Assembly: GCA_020633075.1 (NCBI GenBank)
Contig: JACKEI010000003.1
Span: forward strand, 62,001 to 126,000
DNA from: Sandaracinaceae bacterium
Lineage (GTDB): Bacteria > Myxococcota_A > Polyangia > Polyangiales > Houyiibacteriaceae
Length of the DNA stretch: 64,000 bases
Direction of reading: 5' to 3'
Shown here: positions 15,951 through 25,304 of the stretch, in pieces
Numbering within the stretch: position 1 is the stretch's first letter
Layout of the letters: each line of letters opens with the position of its first letter
Notes under the pieces: model-generated
The model's input: the letters and a program-made list of their open reading frames with translations, nothing else
Database searches by the model: none
What the model was told of the DNA's origin: nothing
Translations under genes and position numbers: made by a program

Positions 15951-17918
15951 CTACCCCTCGCTCGCCGCGCGCCGCCGCTCGAGCTCGTCCCAGCGCGCCA
16001 TGAGCGCCTCCACTTTCGCGCTCGCGGCCTGCTGCTGGTCCGTGATGCCGCGTACTTCGCCGGGTCGCTCCGCGTAGAGGGTGGGGTCCGCCAGCTGCGC
16101 GTCCAGCGCCGCCAGCACCTGCTCGGCCGCGTCCACCGCCTCCAGCATGCCGTCCAGCTCGCGCTTCTCTTTCTGACTCAGCTTCGCCCCCACCGGCTTG
16201 GCCACGCTCGCCGCGCCCGCGTCACTCTTCGGCGGTGGCACCGTCGCGCTCTTGCCCGTCCCCTTGCCGCTGCCGCCCGCGCGCGCCGCCTTCGCCGCCG
16301 CGTCACTCTCGGTCTGCGCGGCGGCCTTCAGCGTGCGGTACAGCTCGTAGTTGCCGGCGTAGGGCACCACCAGCCCGTCGCCCTCGAAGGCCAGGATGTG
16401 CGTGGCCACGCGGTCCAGGAAGTAGCGGTCGTGGCTCACCACGATGGCCGTGGCGTTGCTCTCCACCAGCATCTCCTCGAGGGAGCTCAGGGTGGCCACG
16501 TCCAGGTCGTTGGTGGGCTCGTCCAGGAGCAGCACGTTGCTGGGCTTGAGCAACAGCTTGGCCAGCGCCACACGCGCGCGCTCACCGCCGGACAGGGCCA
16601 CCACCTTCTGGCGCATGCGGTCTGGCGCGAACAGGAAGCGCGCCAGATACGTCCGCACATCGATGCGCTCGCCGCGGTAGGTGACCTTGTCGTCGTTGCC
16701 GGCCACGTTGACCATCAGGTCGGCGCTGTCGTCGAGCCCGCTGCGCCCCTGGTCGAAGTACCCGAGCTCGGTGTTCTTGCCGATCACCACCTCGCCCGCG
16801 TCTGGCGTGAGCTCACCCACCAGCAGCTTCAGCAGCGTGGACTTGCCCGCGCCGTTGGGGCCCACCACGCCCAGGCGCATACCGCTCGCCAGCATGAAGG
16901 TCAGGTCCTTGATCAGCGGGCGGTCACCCAGCGTGATGCTCACCTCGCGCAGGTCCACGATGGTCTTGCCCAGGCGCGTGGTGTCCAGCGAGAAGCCCGC
17001 CGTGCGCTGCTGCGCGGGCCCAGCCTGATCGCGCGCCGCCTCCGCGCGGTCCACCCGCGACTGGCTCTTGGTGGTGCGCGCCTTGGGCGAGCGCCGCAGC
17101 CACTCGAGCTCCGTGCGCAGGAAGTTCTGGCGGTTGCGCTCGTTGCGGGCCTCGTGCGACTGCCGCTCGGCCTTGGCCATGAGGTACTCCTCCCAGGCTC
17201 CGTCGTACGAGTGGATCTTGCCGCCGTCCACCTCGAGCGTGCGCGTCACCACGCGGTCCAGCACGTAGCGGTCATGCGTGATGAGCACCAGCGCGCCGCC
17301 ATAGCTCTCCACCAGGTAGCGCTCCAGCCACTCGATGGTGTCCACGTCCAGGTGGTTGGTGGGCTCGTCCAGGATGGCCAGGCTGGGCTGCGCCACCAAG
17401 AGCCGGGCCAGCGCCACGCGCCGCCGCTCGCCGCCGCTCATGCGGCCCACCGGGGCGTCCGGCTCCAGCACCTTGAAGTGCCCCAGCATGGCGTCCACCA
17501 GGTGGCCGCGGTCCCAGCCGCCCAGGCGCTCCACCTCCGCGCCGGCCTTGGCCTGGATGTCCAGCAGCTTGTCGAAGTCCGCGTCGGGCTGTCCAAGCGC
17601 CTCGCTCGCGGCGGCGTGCGCCTCATAGGCCACCGACCACGCGCGCAGTCCGTCGCGCACCACCTCACGCGCCGTGCGCTCGGGCGGCAGCTCCGGCTCC
17701 TGCGCCATGTACTCGATGGTCGCGTCGCGGCGGCGCACCACCTCGCCGGCGTCGGCACTCTCGATGCCCGCGAGGATCTTACACAGCGTGCTCTTGCCCG
17801 AGCCGTTGATGCCCACGATGCCCACCCGCTCCCCGGCGTGGACGGAGAGGTCCTCGTTTTCGAGCAGGACGCGAGGGCCGAAGGCCTTGTGGAGACCGGT
17901 GGCGACGAGGATGGGCAT
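15951..17918 (-). CDS. uup: ABC-F ATPase, Uup type
   Basis: The 655-residue soluble protein has two ABC domains. The first has Walker A GINGSGKST (about 36-44), signature MSGGERRRVALARLL and Walker B AILDEPTNHLD. The second has GPNGAGKST, LSGGERARVALAKLL and LLLDEPTNDLD. The usual interdomain linker carries the helical, basic YLMAKAERQSHEARNERN. A C-terminal coiled coil (about 575-650) is the Uup hallmark and binds branched DNA in E. coli. ABC-F proteins act on the ribosome; Uup also affects precise transposon excision. No transmembrane domain is present, and none is expected. Confidence 0.9.
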   Translation of the reverse strand: MPILVATGLHKAFGPRVLLENEDLSVHAGERVGIVGINGSGKSTLCKILAGIESADAGEVVRRRDATIEYMAQEPELPPERTAREVVRDGLRAWSVAYEAHAAASEALGQPDADFDKLLDIQAKAGAEVERLGGWDRGHLVDAMLGHFKVLEPDAPVGRMSGGERRRVALARLLVAQPSLAILDEPTNHLDVDTIEWLERYLVESYGGALVLITHDRYVLDRVVTRTLEVDGGKIHSYDGAWEEYLMAKAERQSHEARNERNRQNFLRTELEWLRRSPKARTTKSQSRVDRAEAARDQAGPAQQRTAGFSLDTTRLGKTIVDLREVSITLGDRPLIKDLTFMLASGMRLGVVGPNGAGKSTLLKLLVGELTPDAGEVVIGKNTELGYFDQGRSGLDDSADLMVNVAGNDDKVTYRGERIDVRTYLARFLFAPDRMRQKVVALSGGERARVALAKLLLKPSNVLLLDEPTNDLDVATLSSLEEMLVESNATAIVVSHDRYFLDRVATHILAFEGDGLVVPYAGNYELYRTLKAAAQTESDAAAKAARAGGSGKGTGKSATVPPPKSDAGAASVAKPVGAKLSQKEKRELDGMLEAVDAAEQVLAALDAQLADPTLYAERPGEVRGITDQQQAASAKVEALMARWDELERRRAASEG

Positions 17919-17965
17919 AGCGCGGGCGCCATACCACGCGAAGACGGGCTATGCTCGGGGACCCG

Positions 17966-19237
17966 ATGACCAAGGCCGCGCTCCACCCCTCTCCTGGGCA
18001 TCGCCACACCAGCGACCCGCGCCCCAACCTCGAGCTGGTCTTCGCCCACTCGCTCGAGCAGGACGAGGCCTTGGACCGCTTCGTGGGTGGCCTGACCGAC
18101 ATGAGCGGGCCCTGCGCGGACACCCTGGAAGAGGTGCGCGCGGCGCCCGACGGAGTGGACCTGGTGCTGCACCCGGCGGCGCTGCCTGTGGAGATCCGCA
18201 GCCTGCCCGGCCTGCTGCGCGCGTCCGCCTTCACGCTGTCGCTGGGGCCGGGCTACCACGCGCACGTAGCGGACGCGCTGGTGGCCGCAGCGGAGCAGGC
18301 AGGGCTGCGCGCCGCACACGACGTGATCGACTCCTACCTCGCCACGACGGATCTGGGCGGCGTCGAGCAGGCCTGCAACGCGTACTGGCGCGCCTGCATG
18401 TCGTCGGACCCGACGCTGACCAACGGGGAGCCGTCCGGCACCGCACGGCACGTGGCCATCGACGGCCTGCGTCTGCAGCACCCCGCGCCCTTCCTGCTCC
18501 CTAGCGGCCCCTTCGTCCCACCCGACGCGGACACCGACCCGGCTGCGGCCGTGGTCCCGAGCGAGCACGCGCTGTGGTGGGAGCCGGGTCTGCACGACAC
18601 CATGCGTCTGCGGCGTGCCGCCTACTCGCTGCGCTACCTCATCCCGCCGCGCCCTCCGCTGGACGAGCTGGAGGTGGGCCGCATGGAGTCGCTGTGCGAC
18701 GACCTGGACGCGCTGCACCAGAGCTCGCCGGAGGACCCCGCCTTGCTGGCGCTGCGTGGGCCCTGGCGTGCGCTGCTGGACGCGCTGGACGGACTGCGCG
18801 AGCGCCCACGGCACCTGAGTCGCGTCACCCCGGACGACACCCTCTGCCTACGCCGCGGGCCCCTCTGGGTGCGGGCGCGCCGCCACGCGTGGCTGCAGCT
18901 GCCCAGCGAGATGAGCATCGCCTGGCGCGGCAACGGCACCTTCTGGGCGGCGGACGAGGGCGTGCAGCTGTGGCTGGAGGTGCACCCCGTGGAGCTGCTG
19001 CCGGGTGAGCCCGCGCCGCCCGCCCACGAGGTCCTGGACGCCGTCGGCGAGTGGGGCCCCGACACCCAGCGTGACGTGGACCGCTTCCTCGAGTGGGAGA
19101 GGCACGAGGACGCCGAGGCGCTGCACGCGGCGGTGTGGCTCGACGGGCAGGTGGGGCTGCTGACCATCCAGCCGCAGGCGGCGGGGCGGGAGCGCGCCGA
19201 GGCCCTCGCGCGTGGGCTCTGTGTGTCGCCGCGTTGA
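17966..19237 (+). CDS. Large protein of unknown function
   Basis: The 423-residue soluble protein has no recognised motif; it is rich in tryptophan and acidic residues, and its frame is uniform. It could be read from an ATG at 17951, but that codon sits within the -10-like TATGCT (17950-17955), so the ATG ten bases further on is preferred. The C-terminal half (SMEMSIAWRGNGTFW-like region, EVHPVELLPGEPAPP) may form a separate domain. It shares a divergent promoter region with uup. Confidence 0.6.
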   Translation: MTKAALHPSPGHRHTSDPRPNLELVFAHSLEQDEALDRFVGGLTDMSGPCADTLEEVRAAPDGVDLVLHPAALPVEIRSLPGLLRASAFTLSLGPGYHAHVADALVAAAEQAGLRAAHDVIDSYLATTDLGGVEQACNAYWRACMSSDPTLTNGEPSGTARHVAIDGLRLQHPAPFLLPSGPFVPPDADTDPAAAVVPSEHALWWEPGLHDTMRLRRAAYSLRYLIPPRPPLDELEVGRMESLCDDLDALHQSSPEDPALLALRGPWRALLDALDGLRERPRHLSRVTPDDTLCLRRGPLWVRARRHAWLQLPSEMSIAWRGNGTFWAADEGVQLWLEVHPVELLPGEPAPPAHEVLDAVGEWGPDTQRDVDRFLEWERHEDAEALHAAVWLDGQVGLLTIQPQAAGRERAEALARGLCVSPR

Positions 19238-19267
19238 CGTACGCGCGCCGCGCTCTAGGGTGGCGCG

Positions 19268-19747
19268 ATGACCGACACGACCGAGACCCCCAAGAGCGAG
19301 CTGGAGCTGCGCCTGGCCGAAGACCTCAAGCAGGCCATGCGCGACAAGAACACCGTCGCGCGCGACACGCTGCGCATGCTCAAGGCCGAGCTGCTGCGCG
19401 AGCAGGTCAAGGTCGACGACCCGAACGACCCGCAGACCAGCGTGGACGAGATGGCCGTGCTGCTGCGCGCCGTGAAGACGCGCCGCGAGTCCGCCGCCGA
19501 GTACGAGAAGGGCGGGCGGGCCGAGCTGGCCGCCAACGAGCTGGCCGAGGTCGAGGTGCTGAGCGCCTACCTGCCGAAGCCCATGGACGATGACCAGGCC
19601 CGAGCGGCGCTGCGCGCGCTCTCCGCGGAGCTGGGGATCACCGAGAAGAAGCAGATGAGCCAGCTGATGAAGGTGGCTCTCGACCGGCACCGGGGCACCA
19701 TGGACGGCCGGCAGGCCTCGCGCCTGCTCGGTGAGATCCTGAGCTGA
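19268..19747 (+). CDS. yqeY: GatB/YqeY domain protein
   Basis: The 159-residue all-helical protein matches the YqeY family: RLAEDLKQAMRDKNTVARDTLRMLKAEL near the N-terminus (longest piece in residues 15-42), then AVKTRRESAAEYEKGGRAEL, EVEVLSAYLPKPM and the C-terminal tail domain GTMDGRQASRLLGEIL. YqeY resembles the tRNA-binding tail of GatB and is often found near primase or sigma-factor genes. Its exact job is unknown, though a tRNA-dependent role is suspected. Confidence 0.9.
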   Translation: MTDTTETPKSELELRLAEDLKQAMRDKNTVARDTLRMLKAELLREQVKVDDPNDPQTSVDEMAVLLRAVKTRRESAAEYEKGGRAELAANELAEVEVLSAYLPKPMDDDQARAALRALSAELGITEKKQMSQLMKVALDRHRGTMDGRQASRLLGEILS

Positions 19748-19758
19748 TGAAGGGGTGA

Positions 19759-19794
19759 GCGGCGGCGGAGCGCATCGGACGCTGCCGCCGTCGC
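19759..19794. terminator. Possible bidirectional hairpin terminator
   Basis: GCGGCGGC and GCCGCCGTCGC flank a 17-base loop in the 57-base gap between convergent genes. It is stable but has no U-tract, so the call is tentative. Confidence 0.35.
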
Positions 19795-19804
19795 GGTCAG
19801 GCGC

Positions 19805-20380
19805 TCAGGCGCCCTGGCGGGCCAGGACGAAGTAGCCCATGACGGTGTGCTCGTCCTTGTACGCCTTGCCGATGCTCACGTGCGTCGACACCTTGCGCAG
19901 GTAGTCGCGGCAGCGGTGGAACACGAAGCGCTGCAGGCCGACCGAGTTGGGCACGATCTCCGGCCAGCCGGTGGGCACCTCGCCCGCCGGACACATGAAG
20001 TAGTCCACCACCACGTGCCCGCGCGGGTCCTTGCCCGTCTCGCGCGCCACGAAGTAGCCCGGGCCGATGACGCTGCGCAGGACGCCTTCGTTGTAGCCGA
20101 AGACCGAGCCGTCCAGGCCACGCGTGCACGGCTTCTGGAACTTTCGGAAGGCGGGCTGGTTGTTCATGCCTTCGTGGACGACGGGGTGCAGCGTGCCACC
20201 CTCGGGGGCCAGGTGGTCCAGCGTGATCACCGGGCTGGCGAGATCGAAGAGCTTCTTCTGGTCCCCCCGCGACAGGGCCATGGCCTCGGCGGTGCGGACG
20301 TCTTGCGCGAGGCCGTCCAGGTGCTTGCCGATGCGGTCGAGCGAGGCTCCGCTGCGGAGCAGGTCGGTGAAGGTGGTCAT
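19805..20380 (-). CDS. Conserved-looking protein of unknown function
   Basis: The protein has 191 residues from the ATG at 20380; the longer forms start in poor sequence. It is soluble, with an N-terminal helical part (TFTDLLRSGASLDRIGKHLD) followed by a mixed domain containing GYFVARETGKDPRGHVVVDY and the C-terminal HTVMGYFVLARQG. I do not recognise a family. It is convergent with yqeY and divergent from the gene at 20454. Confidence 0.6.
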   Translation of the reverse strand: MTTFTDLLRSGASLDRIGKHLDGLAQDVRTAEAMALSRGDQKKLFDLASPVITLDHLAPEGGTLHPVVHEGMNNQPAFRKFQKPCTRGLDGSVFGYNEGVLRSVIGPGYFVARETGKDPRGHVVVDYFMCPAGEVPTGWPEIVPNSVGLQRFVFHRCRDYLRKVSTHVSIGKAYKDEHTVMGYFVLARQGA

Positions 20381-20453
20381 AGCGGCGCCCATGAGACGCT
20401 GTTTCCAGCCAGGCCGCAAGCCTCATCGTGGTACACACAGCCCCGAGAAACGC

Positions 20454-20999
20454 ATGCACGGACTACGCTGCTCCCCCGAAATCCCCGGCTTCACGCGCCT
20501 GCTCGACGAGTGGGTCGTGGGCCTGACCCGCTACCACCAAGAGCCTGCAGGCGTGTTCGCCGACGCGTCCCTCTTCGAGCGCAGCTTCGTAGAGGCCACC
20601 ACGCGCGTGCGCGCCTTCGCTTGGGGTGCCGGTGAGGTGCAGCCCACGCAGGTGCTGGACCAGCGCACCACCTTCGAGCTGCAGGGCTACGACTACAGCG
20701 TCGCGCTCCGGCACTTGACCGTCAGCAGCGCGGCGGAGCTCGCCACGGCGGGAGAGGCCTGTATGCTGGAGGCCGCCCAGGCCACGGCCGACGCCCCCGA
20801 GCACCTGCGCGTCGGCGTGGTCCTGGTGAGCGTGCGCGCGCCCGGCGTGGCCGGCGACTACCGGGACCAGACCCGACAGCTGGCCAGCACGGGGGCGGCC
20901 TGGAGCTTCCCGAGCGCCGAGGAGGGCCCGGCGTACGCGTACAGCGGCGCGGGCTACCTCGGTGGCATCCTCCTGGCGCGGCGGCTGCTGCCCACCTGA
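20454..20999 (+). CDS. Protein of unknown function
   Basis: A 181-residue soluble protein starting MHGLRCSPEIPGFTRLLDEW. It has alternating strands and helices, such as YDYSVALRHLTVSSAAEL and LRVGVVLVSVRAPGVAG. The frame is clean and codon use matches the neighbours. No domain or motif is recognised. The start codon is preferred because all upstream sequence in this frame is antisense to the convergent gene. Confidence 0.55.
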   Translation: MHGLRCSPEIPGFTRLLDEWVVGLTRYHQEPAGVFADASLFERSFVEATTRVRAFAWGAGEVQPTQVLDQRTTFELQGYDYSVALRHLTVSSAAELATAGEACMLEAAQATADAPEHLRVGVVLVSVRAPGVAGDYRDQTRQLASTGAAWSFPSAEEGPAYAYSGAGYLGGILLARRLLPT

Positions 21000-21031
21000 C
21001 TCGCTGCGGGCCAGGGCCGCGTGCGGCGCAG

Positions 21032-21060
21032 TTGACCCCAGGTGGCCGGTGCCAGACTAT
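21032..21060 (+). promoter_or_regulatory. Sigma-70-like promoter of the PEGA/FG-GAP operon
   Basis: TTGACC (21032-21037) and GACTAT (21055-21060) are separated by exactly 17 bases. The ATG at 21068 follows seven bases later with no ribosome site between, so the transcript would be leaderless or nearly so. Confidence 0.55.
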
Positions 21061-21067
21061 GGCGCCC

Positions 21068-22087
21068 ATGAGGATTCTGCGTATACGCCCGCTGGTGCTG
21101 AGCCTGCTCGTCGCCCAAGCGCTAGGGGCCTCGGCTCCCGCGCGCGCCCAGACCGAGGGGGACGCTCCGCTCGAGGGGCACGACGAGGCGGCCATTGCGG
21201 AAGCACGCGAGCGCTACGCGCAGGGAGCCGAGTTCTTCCGCCGCGAGCGCTACTCGGCCGCCATCGCCGAGCTCACGGAGGCCTACCGCCTCTGGCAGAA
21301 CCCCACCATCCTCTTCGCGCTGGGTCAGGCGTACGAGGGAGACGCCCAGGTGCAGGCGGCCATCGACACCTACCAACGCTATCTGGACACCACGCCCGAG
21401 ACCGATGGACGCCGCGCCGACGTAGAGAGCCGCATTCGTCTGCTGAACGGCCTGTTGGCCACCGTGCAGATCCAGACGAACGCGCCCGGGACGGTGTTCG
21501 TCAACGGGCAAGAGGCGGGCACCACGCCGGGGTCCATCCGTGTGCCGACGGGTCGCCACCAGATCGAGGTGCGCGCCGAGGGGTATCGGCCAGAGCGGCG
21601 CACGCTGACGATCGCCGCAGGCACCGAGACGCAGCTGACCTTCACCCTGCGTGAGGAAGAGACGCGCACGGAGATCATCCGCGTGACCGAGGGGCGCGCC
21701 CCCATCCGCCTGCCGCGTCCCGTCTTTCTGGCCACGGCGGGGGTGACCGTGGCCGCCGTGGGGGCCTGGGCGGGCCTGGGTGGAACCGCCGTGCGGCGCG
21801 CCAACCAGTACAACGCGCAGCCGGTACGCTCGGACACCGAACGCCGTGAGGCGCGCGCGTGGGGGCGCCGCGCGGACGTCATGATGGGGCTGGCGGGCGG
21901 CTTGGCCATCGGCACGCTGGTCGTGGGTCTGCTGACCGACTGGGACGGGGAGGACGAACCCGCGTCGGGTGCGGCGGAGGGCGACGGCGACGGTGACGGC
22001 GCCGCAGGCGCGACCGGTGCGACTCCCGAGGCCAACGTGCTGCCGCAGCGTGGCGGCGCGCTCTTGCTGCTGGGGTGGCGCCGATGA
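21068..22087 (+). CDS. Exported TPR and PEGA-domain membrane protein
   Basis: A 339-residue protein with a signal peptide (about 5-28, ending APARAQ). TPR-like helices follow (ERYAQGAEFFRRERYSAAIA, about 45-64), then a PEGA domain (about 135-195; GTVFVNGQEAGTTPGSIRVP), then two transmembrane segments (VFLATAGVTVAAVGAWAGLG, MMGLAGGLAIGTLVVGLL) and an acidic/glycine-rich end. PEGA domains bind surface polymers or other proteins, and this arrangement is common in myxobacterial periplasmic TPR proteins. It overlaps the next gene by four bases (ATGA), so the two products probably work together at the cell surface. Confidence 0.75.
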   Translation: MRILRIRPLVLSLLVAQALGASAPARAQTEGDAPLEGHDEAAIAEARERYAQGAEFFRRERYSAAIAELTEAYRLWQNPTILFALGQAYEGDAQVQAAIDTYQRYLDTTPETDGRRADVESRIRLLNGLLATVQIQTNAPGTVFVNGQEAGTTPGSIRVPTGRHQIEVRAEGYRPERRTLTIAAGTETQLTFTLREEETRTEIIRVTEGRAPIRLPRPVFLATAGVTVAAVGAWAGLGGTAVRRANQYNAQPVRSDTERREARAWGRRADVMMGLAGGLAIGTLVVGLLTDWDGEDEPASGAAEGDGDGDGAAGATGATPEANVLPQRGGALLLLGWRR

Positions 22088-25000
22088 GCTCCGCACGAAT
22101 GATCTCTGCGCGCCCTTGGGCCGTCGCCTTCCTCCTGCTCGCTATCGGCCCGAGCACGGGCTGTAGCGTCCTCGACCTGCCGGACCCGCCTACCTTCGAG
22201 CTGAACGACAACGACCGCGTCTGCCGCGTGGACACCGACTGCGCGGGCGTCGAGATCGTCAGCGAGCGGGGCAACCTGATCGAGTCGTCCGACCCAGATG
22301 GCGAGGCGGGCCCGCTGCCGGCTTGCCTCGGAGTCAGCGTCGTCTGCAACCTCAATCACGGCGTGTGCGAGGCCGAGGTGCGCGTGCGCGACGGTGACGA
22401 CGACGGCGCCTTCGACCCAGCCTGTCCGGGCTTCCCCTTCGCGCCTCTGGTCGAGGACTGCGACGACGAAAATCCGGACATCATCCAGCGGGATGCCGAC
22501 GGCGACGGGCAGGTCTCCGTGAGCTGCACACGCGAACCCGGGCCCGACTGCGACGACACACGCGACTCCGTCCGGAGCGGGGCCACGACCGAGATCTGTG
22601 ACGGCTTCCTGAGCGACTGCGACGCCTGGGTGATGGGCGTCAGCCCCGCGAGGCCGGAAGAAGATCGGGATGGAGACCAGGTCGCGGCGCCTAGCGCCCC
22701 TTGCGAGGCACCCCCGCCCGGTGACCGGGGCCTGACCTCCGGCTTCCCCAAGACCGACTGCGACGACACCAACCCCTTCGTGTTTCCTGGGGCTCCCGAG
22801 GTCTGCGATGGTGCCATCAACGACTGCGGCCTCGGCAGCGGGCCCCGCGCGGGCGAGGACGACGACGGTGACGGCTTTGCCGCTCCCACGGCCACCTGCG
22901 TGGACAGCGAGGCCTTCCCCAAGACGGACTGCGACGACACGAACGCGGCGACCTACCCGGGAGCTCCCGAGATCTGCGACCGCCTGACGAACGACTGCAA
23001 CATGCCTCAGGTCCCGCGCGTCGAAGAGGACTTCGATGGCGACGGTCTGGCCTCCTACGACGCGCCTTGCGCACCGGGACCCATCCCCTACGGCGAGTGC
23101 ATCGACGGTGCGGACATGGAGCCCGACACCCGCTTCTGCTCGTTCCTCGAGCGTAGCCCGGGGCTGGACACCCTGACGGAAGCCGCCGCTGTCGCGTTCT
23201 ACGACTACGACGGCGATGGCTTGGGGGACATCGTGGCCGGTAGCTCCAGCAACAACCCGGTGCGCCTCTATCTGCAAGCGGGGGCGGGGCAGTTCACGTC
23301 AGGGCCGAGCATCGTCTCGAGCGGTGCTCTGCGTGCGCTGCGCGTCGGGCGGCTGTTCGACGACGCGTACGAGGACCTGGTGCTGGTGCGTCAGTCCGGT
23401 GCCATCGAGGTGGTGTGCCACCCGCGTCAGATGGCGAACCCGTCCGTGAGCCGTGAGGTCGTGACCGGCTTCACGGGTGCGCGCGACGCCGCCGTGGTCC
23501 GACTGACCGACAGCATCCGCGCGGTGGTCGCCATCTCCCCCCTCAGCGGCAACCTCCAGATCGCAGCGCGCACGGAGGTACCGACGCGCTGCGCGGACCT
23601 GACGGCCTTCGACAGCACGAGCATCGCGCTCGGCAGCGGGATGCCGTCCGCCGTGGCTGCGGGCAGGCTCCTGACACGCGCCACCGACGTAGAAGACGTG
23701 GTGGTCGCGACCTCCGAGGGCAATGTGCTCATCCTGCGCAACAACCCGGTGGCCATCGGTGGGCTCACGCTCGAGGGCATCCCCATCGCCACCGGCCTCG
23801 CCAACGCCCTGAGCGCAGGCGTCGCCGACTTCGACGGGGACGGGCGGCTGGACGTGGTGATCGGAAGCGCCACGGGAGCGCACTACCTGCGCAACACCAA
23901 CGGGATGCGTGACGGGTTCGTCGTCAGCGACATCCCGGACAGCCCGCCCGGTGTCGTCAGCGTCTACGCGGCCGACATCAACCTGGACGGCCGCGCGGAC
24001 TTGGTGACGGCGTCCGCAATCCGCGACAGCGTGGACTGGTGGGAGCTGCGCGACGGGAGGTGGGTGAAGCACCCGCTCGTGTCGGACTTCAACGACGCCA
24101 ACGCCGCGGTGGCGGGTGACGTGGACGGCGACGGCGACCTGGACGTGATCGGCGTCGCGCGCGGCGCGGACCTGGTGACCTGGTGGACGACCGAGGTCAC
24201 CAGCAACGCCGGCTTTACCCGCTCCAAGGTGGACCGCGCCTTCGACGGCGCGAGCGTGACGGTGGCGGCCGAGATCAACGGCGACGGGCGTCCGGACATC
24301 GTGGGGCTGGGCAGCGCCCTGCTCTCGTGGTGGGCCGTGCAGGGCTCCGCGTCGGCGCCTGTGTATGCCGAGTCCACCATCGCAAACCTCAACGGGGGCC
24401 GTGCGCTCGCTGCGGGGGACCTCAACGCGGACGGGCTGACCGACCTGGCCGTGGCCGACCTCGACGGCGTGCGCGTGATGCTCAACCGCGGGGCCGGGGC
24501 TCAGTGGGCCATCCTCGCAGGGACCAACGGCCTCGGGTCGGGCACCGGGGTGCTCGACCTCGCGCTCGGCGACGTGACGGGAGATGGGCTGGTCGACGTG
24601 GTGGGCGTGACGGCGACGTCGCTGCGCTTCTGGGCCAATTCGGGAGGCTCCACACCTACGTTCACCATGACCGACGTCGGCGCGCAGACGGGCGCGACGG
24701 GGGTGGCGCTGGGCGACACCAACGGAGACGGCCTGCTGGACATCGTCGTGTCCAACACCCAGGCGCCGGGGACGGCTGGCCTACAGGTCTTCGCGCGCCC
24801 GTCGGCTGGAGCTGCCTTCGTCGCGACGCTCATCGCGGACGCGCCACAGGCCACGGACGTGGCGGTGGGTGACATCGACGGGGATGGTCGCGCTGAGATC
24901 TTCTCGGGCGCGTTCAACCTCGCGTCGCTGGTTGCGTACTGGTCGTGGAGCGGCACGGCCTACGTGCGGCACGTGCTCTCCACCGAGTCCAACGCCACGT

Positions 25001-25287
25001 GGACCCACCGTCTCACGCTCGCGGACGTGGACGCGGACGGAGACCAGGACGTGGTGGTCGCGTTCGCCACGCCCGTCGCGGTGCGCTGGTTCGAGAACGT
25101 CAACGGCACCGACGCGGGCTGGGTGCTGCACGAGCTGACGAGGCTGGGAGCGATCGGCGACGGGTTGGCCGCGGCCGACTTCGACGCCGACGGGGACACC
25201 GACCTCGCCGTGGCTCACGGCGGGGACTCCGAGGTGGTGCTCTACAAGAACGATGGTGTTGCGTGGTGGCGTCCAGGCGGTAGATAG
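22084..25287 (+). CDS. Giant FG-GAP/VCBS lipoprotein with MopE-type repeats
   Basis: The 1067-residue protein starts inside the previous stop. It has a lipoprotein signal ending PSTGC (cysteine 27). Residues about 115-345 contain four to five repeats of the type DCDDTNPFVFPGAPEVCDG, the MopE-like putative metal-binding motif. The rest (about 370-1060) is a chain of FG-GAP/VCBS repeats with Asp-rich calcium loops (DFDGDGRLDVVIGS, DVDGDGDLDVIGVA), expected to fold into one or two beta-propellers. It is probably tethered to the outer membrane and binds Ca2+. Its ligand is unknown. Confidence 0.85.
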   Translation: MSSARMISARPWAVAFLLLAIGPSTGCSVLDLPDPPTFELNDNDRVCRVDTDCAGVEIVSERGNLIESSDPDGEAGPLPACLGVSVVCNLNHGVCEAEVRVRDGDDDGAFDPACPGFPFAPLVEDCDDENPDIIQRDADGDGQVSVSCTREPGPDCDDTRDSVRSGATTEICDGFLSDCDAWVMGVSPARPEEDRDGDQVAAPSAPCEAPPPGDRGLTSGFPKTDCDDTNPFVFPGAPEVCDGAINDCGLGSGPRAGEDDDGDGFAAPTATCVDSEAFPKTDCDDTNAATYPGAPEICDRLTNDCNMPQVPRVEEDFDGDGLASYDAPCAPGPIPYGECIDGADMEPDTRFCSFLERSPGLDTLTEAAAVAFYDYDGDGLGDIVAGSSSNNPVRLYLQAGAGQFTSGPSIVSSGALRALRVGRLFDDAYEDLVLVRQSGAIEVVCHPRQMANPSVSREVVTGFTGARDAAVVRLTDSIRAVVAISPLSGNLQIAARTEVPTRCADLTAFDSTSIALGSGMPSAVAAGRLLTRATDVEDVVVATSEGNVLILRNNPVAIGGLTLEGIPIATGLANALSAGVADFDGDGRLDVVIGSATGAHYLRNTNGMRDGFVVSDIPDSPPGVVSVYAADINLDGRADLVTASAIRDSVDWWELRDGRWVKHPLVSDFNDANAAVAGDVDGDGDLDVIGVARGADLVTWWTTEVTSNAGFTRSKVDRAFDGASVTVAAEINGDGRPDIVGLGSALLSWWAVQGSASAPVYAESTIANLNGGRALAAGDLNADGLTDLAVADLDGVRVMLNRGAGAQWAILAGTNGLGSGTGVLDLALGDVTGDGLVDVVGVTATSLRFWANSGGSTPTFTMTDVGAQTGATGVALGDTNGDGLLDIVVSNTQAPGTAGLQVFARPSAGAAFVATLIADAPQATDVAVGDIDGDGRAEIFSGAFNLASLVAYWSWSGTAYVRHVLSTESNATWTHRLTLADVDADGDQDVVVAFATPVAVRWFENVNGTDAGWVLHELTRLGAIGDGLAAADFDADGDTDLAVAHGGDSEVVLYKNDGVAWWRPGGR

Positions 25288-25304
25288 GGGCTCGACCGAG
25301 CCCC
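25287..25304 (+). promoter_or_regulatory. Hairpin abutting the SDR start codon
   Basis: GGGGCTC-GACC-GAGCCCC forms a perfect 7-bp stem with a 4-base loop. It begins on the last base of the preceding stop codon and ends immediately before the ATG at 25305. It occupies the whole spacer where a ribosome site would be. It may be a terminator or RNA processing point, or may control translation of the SDR gene. Confidence 0.45.
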
